Part shown: positions 9,708 to 18,105 of the stretch, in pieces
How positions within the stretch are numbered: position 1 is the first letter of the stretch
Layout: each line of letters starts with the position of its first letter
NCBI GenBank assembly: GCA_015493745.1
Contig: WGCN01000097.1
Location: forward strand, 1 to 56,965
Reading direction: 5' to 3'
Length of the DNA: 56,965 bases
Source: Calditrichales bacterium
Lineage (GTDB): Bacteria > Calditrichota > Calditrichia > Calditrichales > J004
Notes under the pieces: generated by a model
Told to the model about the DNA's origin: nothing
What the model saw: the letters and a program-made list of their open reading frames with translations, nothing else
Databases searched by the model: none
Position numbers and translations under genes: made by a program

Positions 9708-10304
9708 CTACACCACCTGTAGCGCATCTTTGAGCAGGGCCTCCAAAGTGGTATAGCCCCCCTTCTTTTTAATCCGGGCCATGGCTCTTTCGGCCACCGG
9801 CTTTTTATATCCCAGGGCCAGCAGGGCCATAAGCGCTTCTTTCTCCATGCTGTTCATGGGCGGCAAGCCGGTCTCTTTCTCTGCCGCGGCCATAATCATT
9901 TCGCTTTCGAACTTGCCCTTCAACTCAATAATCAGGCGTTGGGCGGTTTTTTTCCCCACGCCGCTGATGCTGTTTAGACGCTTTTCATCTTTTTGTTCGA
10001 TAGCCGCTATCAGTTCATCGGGAGTTAAGCCCGAGAGAATGGTCTGCGCCAGTTTCGGGCCGATGCCCGATATGCTCAGCAGGGCCAGGAAGACATCCCG
10101 TTCGCGGGTATCCCAAAAACCAAACAGATTAAACTGGTCTTCACGCACATGCGTATATACAAAAAGCTTTACCTTGTCGCCGACGGCGGGTAGTTTTTCG
10201 AAAGTAGAAAGTGATGTCGATAACCGGTAGCCCAGACCCTGTATATCCAATACGGTATAGGTCGGTGACTTAGTTTCCAGGATTCCCTGTATATATTCAA
10301 ACAT
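9708..10304 (-). CDS. ruvA: Holliday junction branch migration protein RuvA
   Basis: DNA-binding partner of RuvB that recognises four-way junctions. Residues 1-65 form the OB-fold (MFEYIQGILETKSPTYTVLD). The helix-hairpin-helix pair is seen at ISGIGPKLAQTILSG and ISGVGKKTAQRLIIELKGK. The C-terminal RuvB-contacting domain ends ALLALGYKKPVAERAM... LEALLKDALQVV. Length of 198 residues is normal. It follows ruvC after 12 bp. Confidence 0.98.
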   Translation of the reverse strand: MFEYIQGILETKSPTYTVLDIQGLGYRLSTSLSTFEKLPAVGDKVKLFVYTHVREDQFNLFGFWDTRERDVFLALLSISGIGPKLAQTILSGLTPDELIAAIEQKDEKRLNSISGVGKKTAQRLIIELKGKFESEMIMAAAEKETGLPPMNSMEKEALMALLALGYKKPVAERAMARIKKKGGYTTLEALLKDALQVV

Positions 10305-10316
10305 CTATGTTTTTAC

Positions 10317-10814
10317 TTAACCCCTGAGATTCAATTTTTGGCGGTGCCACTGACACAATGCAACAGCCAGAGCATCGCTGGCATCATCGGGCGTGATGGT
10401 TTCTTTTATGCTTAAAAGACGGCTGACCATAAATTTGACCTGGCTTTTGGAGGCGGCGCCGTTGCCCACCACCGACATTTTAACCTCACGCGGGGCATAT
10501 TCAAAAACATCGGCGCCGGCCATTTTGGCCGCCACCAAAATGGCTCCCCGTGCATGCCCCATCACTATAGCTGTTTTTACATTGTCCGCGTAAAATATAT
10601 TTTCAACGGCCACATTATCCGGTTTATATTCCTGCAACAATGCTTTTATCGCTTCGCTTATCTTTAAAAGGCGATCCGGCAAATCGGTCTTTGCCGAGGT
10701 GCGGATATGCCCGTAGGTAACCGGCAACAGCCTGCTGCCCGCCACATCAATGATTCCATAGCCGGTAATGTTTAAGCCCGGATCAATACCGAGAATGCGT
10801 AAAGGTCGTTTTAT
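10317..10814 (-). CDS. ruvC: Holliday junction resolvase RuvC, apparent AUA start
   Basis: Endonuclease that resolves Holliday junctions. Reading upstream of an in-frame GTG at 10745 recovers the essential N-terminus L-R-I-L-G-I-D-P-G-L-N-I-T-G-Y-G with the first catalytic Asp. The other catalytic residues are in AVENIFYADN and TPDDASDALA. In this frame there is no ATG, GTG, TTG or CTG between the upstream in-frame stop and GTG 10745, which is after the catalytic Asp. The best start is ATA at 10814-10812, giving 165 residues (IKRPLRILGIDPG), a normal RuvC length. The ATA overlaps the TAA stop of yebC, and AAGGA lies about 10 nt upstream. One A-to-G change would give the usual ATGA stop/start overlap, so mutation or sequencing error are alternatives. 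Confidence 0.88.
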   Translation of the reverse strand: MKRPLRILGIDPGLNITGYGIIDVAGSRLLPVTYGHIRTSAKTDLPDRLLKISEAIKALLQEYKPDNVAVENIFYADNVKTAIVMGHARGAILVAAKMAGADVFEYAPREVKMSVVGNGAASKSQVKFMVSRLLSIKETITPDDASDALAVALCQWHRQKLNLRG

Positions 10815-11563
10815 TCGCCTAAAATCCTTTCCATTTCCGTATCGTCGATATCAAAATTGGCAAAGACATTTTGCACATCGTCATGCTCGTCGAGGATATT
10901 CATCATTTTCATCAACAGTTCGGCATCCTTGCCGGCAATGGCCACGGTATTTTGCGGAATACGCGTCAGCTCGGCCGACTCAATTGTTACGCCCTGCTCT
11001 TCCAAATGGTTTCGTACATCGTTAAAGTCTTCGAAAGCGGTGTAGATCACATAACTGTCACCTTCTTTTTCCATCTCCTCGGCACCCGCTTCGATGATGA
11101 TTTCAAACAATTCGTCTTCGCTATAGTTTGCCGCCGGGACGGTAATCATGCCTTTCCGTTCAAACATCCAGGCCACGCTGCCGCTTTCCCCCATATTTCC
11201 GCCGTGTTTTGAAAACAGGTGGCGTATTTCGGCCACGGTACGATTTTTATTGTCGGTAACCGCTTCGATGAACATGGCCACCCCGCCGGGGCCGTAACCT
11301 TCATAGGAAACATCCTCGTATACAACGCCGGGCATTTCCCCGGTGCCCTTTTTAATGGCATTATCCACATTTTTAGAAGGCATGTTGGCGGCCTTGGCCG
11401 CGGCAACCGCCACCCGCAGGCGTGGATTCATATCCGGATCGCCCCCCCCCATACGGGCCGCAACGGTAATTTCTTTTATAAGTTTGGTAAATATTTTTCC
11501 ACGTGCCGCGTCAACTTTCGCTTTTTTATGTTTAATAGAGTGCCACTTGGAATGTCCCGACAT
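10811..11563 (-). CDS. yebC: YebC/TACO1 family protein
   Basis: A 250-residue member of the YebC family (MSGHSKWHSIKHKKAKVDAA at the N-terminus, YEGYGPGGVAMFIEAVTDN in the middle, GSVAWMFERKG). Family members were long annotated as transcriptional regulators. Mitochondrial TACO1 and bacterial YebC are now linked to translation, helping ribosomes through difficult stretches. Location before ruvC is a very common arrangement. It is the first gene of the minus-strand run from 11563 to 1470. Confidence 0.96.
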   Translation of the reverse strand: MSGHSKWHSIKHKKAKVDAARGKIFTKLIKEITVAARMGGGDPDMNPRLRVAVAAAKAANMPSKNVDNAIKKGTGEMPGVVYEDVSYEGYGPGGVAMFIEAVTDNKNRTVAEIRHLFSKHGGNMGESGSVAWMFERKGMITVPAANYSEDELFEIIIEAGAEEMEKEGDSYVIYTAFEDFNDVRNHLEEQGVTIESAELTRIPQNTVAIAGKDAELLMKMMNILDEHDDVQNVFANFDIDDTEMERILGE

Positions 11564-11706
11564 TAAATCGTCTCCTTCTATGCCTTAAAATCGATCAATG
11601 ATGTATGTATTAAAAAAGTGAGTAAAAAAAAGGCAAAAACACCTAAATCCCTTATGAAAAAGGTGAAAATTTACTAAAAAAGGCAGGGTTTTCCAAACTT
11701 ATTTAA

Positions 11707-11723
11707 GCCACGCGATCCGTGGC
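11707..11723 (-). terminator. Hairpin after the UXS gene
   Basis: A perfect 6-bp stem GCCACG/CGTGGC with a 5-base loop lies 5 bp downstream of the stop codon at 11729. The minus-strand sequence after it is A/T-rich but lacks a clean U run, so termination may be weak. The remaining 140 bp up to yebC are AT-rich and should hold the yebC promoter; I could not pick one with confidence. Confidence 0.4.
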
Positions 11724-11728
11724 CGGTA

Positions 11729-12664
11729 TTATTGTTCCTGTAATTTCCGTTCAAAATAAGGAATGGTTTTTTGCAGCCCCTCAATCAGCTCAATGGTAGG
11801 TTGCCAGTTTAATTGCTCCCGGGCCAGGGAGATATCCGGCTGCCGTTGCGTGGGGTCATCCTGCGGTAATTCCTTAAATACGATTTTTGAGCGCGATCCG
11901 GTCTGTTCTATGACCTGTTCCGCCAGGGAAAGTATGGTGAATTCATTGGGGTTGCCCAGATTAACCGGCCCGATAAAGTCATCCTTCTGCATCATGCGCA
12001 TGCTGCCCTCAACCAGATCGTCCACATACTGAAAAGAGCGGCTCTGACTGCCATCGCCATAAATAGTGATGGGTTTGTTTTGCAGGGCCTGAATGATAAA
12101 ATTACTGACCACCCGCCCGTCATTCAAGGCCATGCGCGGACCGTAGGTATTAAAAATACGTATGATTTTTATATCTACCTTGCTTTGACGGTGGTAATCC
12201 ATCATCAGGGTTTCGGCAACACGTTTTCCCTCATCGTAACAACTGCGGACACCGATGGGATTTACATGGCCCCAGTAATCCTCCTTTTGCGGATGTATCT
12301 GCGGATCGCCATATACCTCCGAGGTGCTGGCCTGCATCATACGGGCGCGCACCCGCTTGGCCATGCCCAGCATATTGATGGTGCCCATAACATTGGTCTT
12401 AATGGTTTTTACGGGATTGTACTGATAATGTACCGGTGAAGCGGGACAGGCGAAATGATAGATCTGGTCGACTTCCAGCATGATCGGTTCGGTAATGTCA
12501 TGCCGTACCAGTTCAAAGTTCCAGTGATCGATCAGATGGCGGATATTTTCCTTGCTACCGGTAAAAAAATTGTCCAGGGCAATAACATCATGTCCCTGTT
12601 CTATCAGTTTGTCACATAAATGAGATCCGATAAAACCCGCTCCGCCGGTAACCAATATACGCAT
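11729..12664 (-). CDS. UDP-glucuronate decarboxylase (UDP-xylose synthase)
   Basis: An extended SDR enzyme that converts UDP-glucuronate to UDP-xylose, a precursor for cell-surface polysaccharides. The NAD-binding motif [10 protein letters not shown] is at residues 7-16 and the catalytic YxxxK is YDEGK in [34 protein letters not shown] and FNTYGPRM are typical UXS stretches. The 311-residue length fits the soluble bacterial form, without an N-terminal membrane anchor. It starts 8 bp after the PLP lyase gene. No glycosyltransferases are adjacent. Confidence 0.93.
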   Translation of the reverse strand: MRILVTGGAGFIGSHLCDKLIEQGHDVIALDNFFTGSKENIRHLIDHWNFELVRHDITEPIMLEVDQIYHFACPASPVHYQYNPVKTIKTNVMGTINMLGMAKRVRARMMQASTSEVYGDPQIHPQKEDYWGHVNPIGVRSCYDEGKRVAETLMMDYHRQSKVDIKIIRIFNTYGPRMALNDGRVVSNFIIQALQNKPITIYGDGSQSRSFQYVDDLVEGSMRMMQKDDFIGPVNLGNPNEFTILSLAEQVIEQTGSRSKIVFKELPQDDPTQRQPDISLAREQLNWQPTIELIEGLQKTIPYFERKLQEQ

Positions 12665-12672
12665 AGCCGCTC

Positions 12673-13869
12673 CTAATTAATCTTGTTTAATGCCTGAGAC
12701 AAATCATTGATGATATCTTTCGGGTCTTCGATACCCACGGAAAGCCGAACCAGCCCTTCCGTAATCCCCACGGCCGCCAGGTCCTCGGGGGCATAGGTGG
12801 AGTGGGTCATGGACCCGGGATGTTCGATCAGGGAATCCACATCGCCCAGACTGACCGCCAGGGTGATCAGCTCCACCGAATTCATCAGAGTTTCGCCCGC
12901 TTTTCGTCCACCTTTAACCTCAAAACTGATCATTCCGCCAAATCCGCTCATTTGTTTTTTGGCCAGGGCATGCTGCGGGTGGGTGGTGAGCCCGGGGTAA
13001 AATACGGAATTAACCTTGGGATGAAACTGAAGATACTTGGCAATTTGCATGGCATTTTCCTGATGGCGCTCCATGCGTATGGCCAGGGTCTTGAGTCCGC
13101 GCACCAAAAGCCAGGCGTTCAGGGGGCTGATAATCCCGCCCATGTCACGCAGGATCCCCATGCGCAGTTCGTCGATAAAATCTTTTTTACCGATAGCCAC
13201 GCCGGCAACGGTATCCCCGTGTCCGCCGATATATTTTGTGGCCGAGTGCACCACCACGTCGGCTCCCAGCTTTAAGGGTTGCTGAAAATAGGGGGTGGGG
13301 AAGGTGTTGTCCACGATGAGCGGGATTCCGTGTTTATGGGCTATGGCGGCACATTGTTCGATATCGATCAGGGACATGGTCGGGTTGGCCGGCGTTTCGA
13401 TATAAATGGCCCGTGTTTTTTTATCGATGGCATCGGCGATATTCCGGCAATCGGTGCCATCCACCTCCCTGACCTGTATATCCCAGCGTGGCAGGGTTTC
13501 CGTAAACAACTGATGGGAGCCGCCGTAGAGTGTATCGGAAGAGACCACATTGTCCCCGTTTTTACACAAAGACATAATCACACCGGAAATGGCCGCCATG
13601 CCGGAGCCGAAAGCCAATGCCGCTTCCCCGCCCTCCAAAAAGGCCATCTCCTTTTCAAAGGCCTCCTGGGTGGGATTGCTGATACGGGTATAAACGTAGC
13701 CCTCCCGTTCACCCAGAAAGATTTCCGCGCCGGCGCGGGCACTCTCAAAGGCAAAGGTGGAGGTTTGGTATATCGGCTTACCCACGGCGCCGGTTGCCTT
13801 ATCGTATCCACCGGCGCCATGCACGCACATGGTGCTTATTTTCCAGTTTTTATTGACTTTGTGTCCCAT
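12673..13869 (-). CDS. Cys/Met metabolism PLP-dependent lyase (cystathionine or methionine gamma-lyase type)
   Basis: A PLP enzyme that cleaves or exchanges the gamma substituent of sulfur amino acids. The PLP lysine is in [14 protein letters not shown] and TSTFAFESA... [10 protein letters not shown] is the family N-terminus. The active-site stretch LYGGSHQLF has Gly where classical methionine gamma-lyases carry Cys, which argues slightly for cystathionine lyase or O-acetylhomoserine-type chemistry; the exact substrate is open. Start at 13869 ([10 protein letters not shown], 398 residues) is preferred because AAAGGA sits 8 nt upstream; three codons further up is too close to it. Divergent from the Rrf2 gene at 14173, which could control it. 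Confidence 0.9.
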   Translation of the reverse strand: MGHKVNKNWKISTMCVHGAGGYDKATGAVGKPIYQTSTFAFESARAGAEIFLGEREGYVYTRISNPTQEAFEKEMAFLEGGEAALAFGSGMAAISGVIMSLCKNGDNVVSSDTLYGGSHQLFTETLPRWDIQVREVDGTDCRNIADAIDKKTRAIYIETPANPTMSLIDIEQCAAIAHKHGIPLIVDNTFPTPYFQQPLKLGADVVVHSATKYIGGHGDTVAGVAIGKKDFIDELRMGILRDMGGIISPLNAWLLVRGLKTLAIRMERHQENAMQIAKYLQFHPKVNSVFYPGLTTHPQHALAKKQMSGFGGMISFEVKGGRKAGETLMNSVELITLAVSLGDVDSLIEHPGSMTHSTYAPEDLAAVGITEGLVRLSVGIEDPKDIINDLSQALNKIN

Positions 13870-14172
13870 TTCCATCATCCTTTCAAATCAAATTTTCACG
13901 ACTTTAATTTAGGCAATCTTTTACATTAAATAAACAGAGGATTTTACTTTTTAAAGGATAAATCCAAGCCGGAAACGGCCCGCCCCGCTTGCCGGAATCT
14001 TTCAAGTCTAAAATTTTTGGCAGTTAAGGACATCTCTTACATTCTAAATATTTAATGTTTCCCGAGAATCCCCTTTGCTAAAATTATCTTATAAAATTAT
14101 GTTCCGAAGAATAAGTTTGTATAAATAGAAAGTTTTAAATAAGATTAGCGCATCTGAAAATGAGGAGCAACT
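13870..14172. promoter_or_regulatory. Divergent promoter region between PLP lyase and Rrf2 gene
   Basis: About 300 bp, AT-rich, with no gene. For the plus strand, TTGCTA (14075-14080) and TATGTT (14098-14103) are spaced by 17 bp, a possible weak promoter. TATAAA at 14120-14125 is another -10 candidate. The Rrf2 gene has a good ribosome binding site, GAGGAG at 14162-14167. I could not define an operator here. Confidence 0.35.
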
Positions 14173-14598
14173 ATGCTATCGAACACGACCGTTTACGGTC
14201 TCCGGGCCATGATTCATTTGGCTAACAGCAACCAGGATCAATATATATCCATATCCAAAATGTCGGAAGAGCTGAAAATATCGTTTCACTTTCTTACGAA
14301 GATTCTGCAAAAACTAACCCAAAACAAACTTCTGGTATCCTATCGCGGACCCAAGGGGGGTGTGCGTCTGTCAAAAAAACCGGAAGATATTTCCATATAC
14401 GAGATCGTCATTATTCTGGAAACGCGGCCGATGTTCACGGAGTGTATTTTGGGCATTCCCGGCTGCGAGGACGACGCGCCCTGTCCCCTGCATGAGGAAT
14501 GGCGCCCCTTAAGGTTGCAAATAGAGCATCAGTTCCGCACAACATCCCTGGCCCATTTGGCGGATAAACTGGAGATATTCGGTAAACGGCTGGTCTGA
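14173..14598 (+). CDS. Rrf2 family transcriptional regulator with three-Cys cluster motif
   Basis: Winged-helix regulator of 141 residues. The N-terminal HTH covers about 1-65 (VYGLRAMIHLAN, FLTKILQKLTQNKLLVSYRGPKGGVRL). Cysteines at 91, 98 and 104 have spacing close to the IscR/NsrR [Fe-S] ligands, so it probably senses iron-sulfur status, NO or redox. It is divergent from a Cys/Met PLP lyase; Rrf2 proteins such as CymR control cysteine metabolism in other bacteria, so sulfur-metabolism control is plausible but unproven. It differs from the second Rrf2 protein (34305-34745) in Cys number and spacing. Its stop abuts the stop of the next, opposite gene. Confidence 0.93.
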   Translation: MLSNTTVYGLRAMIHLANSNQDQYISISKMSEELKISFHFLTKILQKLTQNKLLVSYRGPKGGVRLSKKPEDISIYEIVIILETRPMFTECILGIPGCEDDAPCPLHEEWRPLRLQIEHQFRTTSLAHLADKLEIFGKRLV

Positions 14599-14952
14599 TC
14601 AGGGAATACTTTCTATTTTTTTTAGCAGGGTTTCCCGATCGAATGGCTTGTTGACTATGGCCCGGGCTCCAAGTTCCAGGGCTTTGCCGGCCATATTTTC
14701 CTGACCGAAGGCCGATATGATAATAAAAGGAGTAGTATCCCCTTTTTCTTTTAAATATTGCAATAAGGCGATACCGTCCATTTCCGGCATCTGTATATCG
14801 GAAAAGATGATATCAAAGGTGTGATTTTCCATGTGTTTAATGGCCGAGCGGCCATTCCCGGCAAAAACCAGTTCCACGCCGGCCGAACGCAGAAACAGTT
14901 CAACCATCCGGTGCATGTTGGGATCATCATCCACAAAAAGTATTTTTTTCAA
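14599..14952 (-). CDS. Single-domain response regulator
   Basis: A 117-residue CheY-like receiver with no output domain. The acidic pocket is FVDDDPN at 6-12, the phosphoacceptor Asp is in DIIFSDIQMPEMDG, the switch Ser is in FIIISAFG and the conserved Lys is in VNKPFD. It works either as a phosphorelay intermediate or through protein contacts. No histidine kinase is in the window. It overlaps maf by 4 nt and ends exactly where the convergent Rrf2 gene ends, the two stops forming TGATCA. Confidence 0.94.
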   Translation of the reverse strand: MKKILFVDDDPNMHRMVELFLRSAGVELVFAGNGRSAIKHMENHTFDIIFSDIQMPEMDGIALLQYLKEKGDTTPFIIISAFGQENMAGKALELGARAIVNKPFDRETLLKKIESIP

Positions 14953-15578
14953 ATATCACCTACTTTTTCGCTTAAGACCAATGTTCCTAAAAAGTGGTCG
15001 AGTTTATCAAAAAACTGTGCCAGAGGAAAACCCACCACATTGGTATAGCTGCCGCGGATACCTTCGATGAGCATGGCCCCCTGCCCCTGGATGGCATAGG
15101 CCCCGGCCTTATCCACCGGTTCGCCGGTTCCTATATAGGCCATGATGATTTCATCCGTCAGCACTCTCATGGTCACATCGGTACACACAAGATGCAGCAA
15201 TTCTTTTTCGTAATGTTTGTAAAACAGACCAAATGCCGTATAAACCTGATGCGTTTTACCCGATAAAAAGGCCAGCATATCATAGGCATGATCTTCATTT
15301 CTCGGCTTGCCCAGGATATTGCCGTCCAAAGACACGATGGTATCGGCACTGATCACCAGATGATCCGGATATTGACGGGCGATGTCTTCCCCCTTTTGCC
15401 GGGCACATTCCTGCACCAGGGCCGTGGGTTCCTTTATGTCAATATTCGATTCATCTATCCCGGCCGGTACCACCTTAAAATCGAGGCCGACACTTTTCAG
15501 GAGTTCAAAACGTCGCGGTGAGGCCGAAGCCAACACGATATCCACATGTTCCAGATTTTCAATCAATGAAAAAATCAT
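14949..15578 (-). CDS. maf: Maf-like nucleotide pyrophosphatase
   Basis: House-cleaning nucleoside triphosphate pyrophosphatase of the Maf/HAM1 type that hydrolyses dTTP/UTP or modified nucleotides to monophosphates. Signature stretches are IVLASASPRRFELL near residues 14-27, the catalytic VISADTIVSLDG and GKPRNEDHAYDML. KAGAYAIQGQGAMLIEGIRGSYTNVVGFPL is the C-terminal signature. The 209-residue length is normal. It overlaps ubiA and the receiver gene by 4 nt each. Confidence 0.94.
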   Translation of the reverse strand: MIFSLIENLEHVDIVLASASPRRFELLKSVGLDFKVVPAGIDESNIDIKEPTALVQECARQKGEDIARQYPDHLVISADTIVSLDGNILGKPRNEDHAYDMLAFLSGKTHQVYTAFGLFYKHYEKELLHLVCTDVTMRVLTDEIIMAYIGTGEPVDKAGAYAIQGQGAMLIEGIRGSYTNVVGFPLAQFFDKLDHFLGTLVLSEKVGDI

Positions 15579-16402
15579 AATTTCACCCCCACGATTATTG
15601 ATACCAAGCCTATAAGCATATCCACCTTCAATAAAATGCTCATGCGGGAAAGATTTTCAACGGTTGTGTTTTTATGCAATTGCCATGAGGTGTAGACGGT
15701 GACGCCTATGACACCGGGTACTACCATATAAATATAATAAACATTATATATTCCTAACAAAAATGGCAACAACAAAATTCCACTCAGCAGCATAAACAAG
15801 GCATCCACCATCAGGAGGACTTTACGGCTGCCAAAACGCACGGCAAAGGTAGCGGCCTGATATTGCCTGTCCCCTTCCACATCCTGAAGATCCTTTATCA
15901 GCTCGCGGGCAAAATGGAATATACCGGCAAACAGCGCCGGGAAAACCCCGGCCATGATCCGCCCCGCGGCCAGGGCGCCAAAAATAAAGGCCAGCCCGCC
16001 CACAAAAGCGACGATGATATTGCCCAGCAATACCGTTTTTTTAAAGGAACGGCTATAAAAATACAGGATGAATTGTGAACCCGCTATGATGAGGAACAAG
16101 TCGGGGCGGTCTATGGTCAGGGCCAAAGCCACCATGTTCATAATTTTATAGCAGAGGCGTGCGGCGGGTAAACTCATGGCTCCGGAAGGCAAAACACGGC
16201 CCGGTTGGTTTACCCGGTCTATTGCCAAATCAAATATATCATTTATGATATTGGCCGCCGCCGTTACCAGGGCCGCCGCCAAAGCGGCGCGGAGTATGCC
16301 GGGGGTTAAGACGGAGTCCGTTACCAGCCAGGCTGCTGTCAACACGGATAAAAAGGTGATGATTACATTTTCCGGACGTATGATCCTGAACAGGGCTTTC
16401 AT
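15575..16402 (-). CDS. UbiA family prenyltransferase
   Basis: Integral membrane prenyltransferase of 275 residues with about eight or nine TM segments. Both Asp-rich motifs are present: NIINDIFDLAID near residues 51-62 and ELIKDLQDVEGDR near 165-177. The set of substrates in this family runs from quinone head groups to geranylgeranylglycerol phosphate. FCB-group proteins of this type are often annotated as geranylgeranylglycerol-phosphate geranylgeranyltransferase, an archaeal-type lipid enzyme. I cannot decide between that and quinone or heme side roles from sequence alone. The neighbours (asparaginase-like, maf) give no pathway clue. Confidence 0.9.
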   Translation of the reverse strand: MKALFRIIRPENVIITFLSVLTAAWLVTDSVLTPGILRAALAAALVTAAANIINDIFDLAIDRVNQPGRVLPSGAMSLPAARLCYKIMNMVALALTIDRPDLFLIIAGSQFILYFYSRSFKKTVLLGNIIVAFVGGLAFIFGALAAGRIMAGVFPALFAGIFHFARELIKDLQDVEGDRQYQAATFAVRFGSRKVLLMVDALFMLLSGILLLPFLLGIYNVYYIYMVVPGVIGVTVYTSWQLHKNTTVENLSRMSILLKVDMLIGLVSIIVGVKL

Positions 16403-17325
16403 TTGCTTCCCGACGTGCCTTCCCCTAAAACGGTTGCATATTCCATGTTGTCCACCGTGGCATAACCTACGGCCATATAGGGGGTGTTAAAATCGAATCC
16501 GGCCCGGCCCCGGGCGTCCAGCACGATGATGCCGGCTTCCCCCTTAATTCTTTCCTCTAAAAAGCGCAGGGCTTCCCCGGCGGCTTCAGCGGCACCGGCA
16601 CCGGACTCCAGCGCCCGCATGGCGCGCATGGCCAATCCGGCTCTTAAAATACCTTCCCCCCAGCCGGTAACCGAAACGGCACCATAGCGGTTATCCGCAT
16701 AGAAACCACTTCCGGGAACGGGTACATCCCCCACCCTGCCGGCCATTTTATGGGGAGTGCCTCCGGTGGTGGTTCCGGCCGTCATACGTCCGTGGGAGTC
16801 CATAACCACCGCCCCCACCGTATCGGATGGTTTTTTCTCAAAAAAGGATTTTATGCGCACTTTCCCCCGCTCTTTTAGAATACGGTAGCGCTCTTTTTCC
16901 CTTCCGGTCAAAAGCGCCTCCGTTTCCACCCTTTTAAAGCCCTGCTCGCGGGCAAAGTCGTAAGCCCCTTGCCCGGCCAGCAAAACATGTTGGGTATGGA
17001 CTCTGACCGCTTCGGCCACCAGGATGGGGTTCCTGATATTTTTCAGGGCGGCTACGGCACCCGCCGAGAGATCCTCCCCCTTCATAATGCCGGCGTCCAT
17101 TTCCACCTCGCCCCCGGCATTTAAAAAAGAGCCGGTACCGGCATCAAAAACGGGTTCATTCTCCAAAACCGTTAAAACGGCCAGGCAGGCCCGGTGGGCA
17201 TCATCCGTTTCCGCCAGCTTTTTTTGGCCCGTCTTCAGGGCCCTGGCCATACCTTCTTCATGGGCTTTGTGCAAGGCGGAGGGGATATCCCAGGCCCCTC
17301 CGTGTACGATAATGGACGCTCTCAT
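16399..17325 (-). CDS. Isoaspartyl peptidase / plant-type L-asparaginase
   Basis: Ntn-hydrolase that self-cleaves to expose an N-terminal Thr and hydrolyses beta-aspartyl peptides or asparagine. The N-terminus ASIIVHGGAW is typical. The autocleavage site is in KPSDTVGAVVMDSHG, where Thr becomes the nucleophile, and TAGTTTGGTPHKMAGRVGDVPVPG is the substrate and oxyanion region. 308 residues, no signal peptide, so cytoplasmic. It overlaps genes on both sides by 4 nt. Likely role: repair or turnover of isoaspartyl-damaged peptides. Confidence 0.94.
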   Translation of the reverse strand: MRASIIVHGGAWDIPSALHKAHEEGMARALKTGQKKLAETDDAHRACLAVLTVLENEPVFDAGTGSFLNAGGEVEMDAGIMKGEDLSAGAVAALKNIRNPILVAEAVRVHTQHVLLAGQGAYDFAREQGFKRVETEALLTGREKERYRILKERGKVRIKSFFEKKPSDTVGAVVMDSHGRMTAGTTTGGTPHKMAGRVGDVPVPGSGFYADNRYGAVSVTGWGEGILRAGLAMRAMRALESGAGAAEAAGEALRFLEERIKGEAGIIVLDARGRAGFDFNTPYMAVGYATVDNMEYATVLGEGTSGSK

Positions 17326-18071
17326 GGTAAAATTATTTTTTCCAGATCTTTTTTACGCTCCAAGACCCGCTTTAGTGTTTGCGGATCCTTGTCTAATCGG
17401 GGAAGGGCCGAGTTAAAAAGCGCCAGTACCGCTTCCGCTTTCTGGGCCGGATAAAAAAGCAGGATACCATTTCCCGTTTTACGGGTTTTGAGCAGACCTT
17501 TGTCGTTTAACAACAACAACTCCTTTTCCATGGCCCTGGCGCTGTAACTTTTATGAACCCGGTATAACTCCTCCACATTCATCGGCGCTTTTTTCCATAA
17601 GGCCGTTAAAAGATGCCATTCGCTGTCGGTTATCAGATAATCTTCCGCTTTCTTTTCCAGCAGTTTTTGAATTTTTAACTGTTTTTCAGCCATGCGGGCG
17701 GCAAACGCGGCCAGGGCAAACACGGGGACCAGGCTTTCGCTTCGGGGGCGGTTCATGGCTTTATCCAGGTGATCCTGTACCTCCCGAGGGGTGTAGTAGG
17801 ATGTACCCCGCATGTCGATTTCCAGCGGGTTATCCGGCAAGGTGACTTTGGGAAAAAAGATTTTAGGCTCCTCTTTGCCCGAGTATTCCAGATTAAACTT
17901 CAGGGTGGAATCTTTTAACAAAGTTACCGGAAGATAGATCAAGTCGATTTTTGTGGAATCCGCCGCCGTGCTGTCGACACCGTTTTGTGCAAGGACAGCC
18001 TCACTCTCCTGGGCCATGAGCATGGCAGACGGAAAAAGGAATAATAAAAAAACACTTAAAAAATAGCGCAT
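17322..18071 (-). CDS. Exported or membrane-linked protein with a BlaI-like winged helix
   Basis: I do not recognise the full protein. From the ATG at 18071 it has 249 residues (the longer frame invades comM). Residues 1-20 form a signal peptide (RYFLSVFLLFLFPSAMLMAQ). Residues 21-110 look extracytoplasmic, with a beta-rich part. A hydrophobic stretch SLVPVFALAAFAARMA (113-128) may be a short membrane segment. Residues 147-210 (ITDSEWHLLTALWKKAPMNVEELY... LNDKGLLKTRKTGNGILLFYPA) match the pattern of BlaI/MecI/CopY winged helices. If 113-128 spans the membrane, the winged helix is cytoplasmic and the protein could be a one-piece membrane sensor. If not, the fold has been put to another use. 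It sits between comM and the isoaspartyl peptidase in one operon. Confidence 0.75.
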   Translation of the reverse strand: MRYFLSVFLLFLFPSAMLMAQESEAVLAQNGVDSTAADSTKIDLIYLPVTLLKDSTLKFNLEYSGKEEPKIFFPKVTLPDNPLEIDMRGTSYYTPREVQDHLDKAMNRPRSESLVPVFALAAFAARMAEKQLKIQKLLEKKAEDYLITDSEWHLLTALWKKAPMNVEELYRVHKSYSARAMEKELLLLNDKGLLKTRKTGNGILLFYPAQKAEAVLALFNSALPRLDKDPQTLKRVLERKKDLEKIILP

Positions 18072-18105
18072 AATGGCCCTTCCTCTTTTATAGCCGGATC
18101 TCCGT

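Noticed and set aside
10317..10745. ruvC starting at GTG 10745 (142 residues)
   Set aside because: It would lose the catalytic GIDPG segment, which is present and in frame just upstream.
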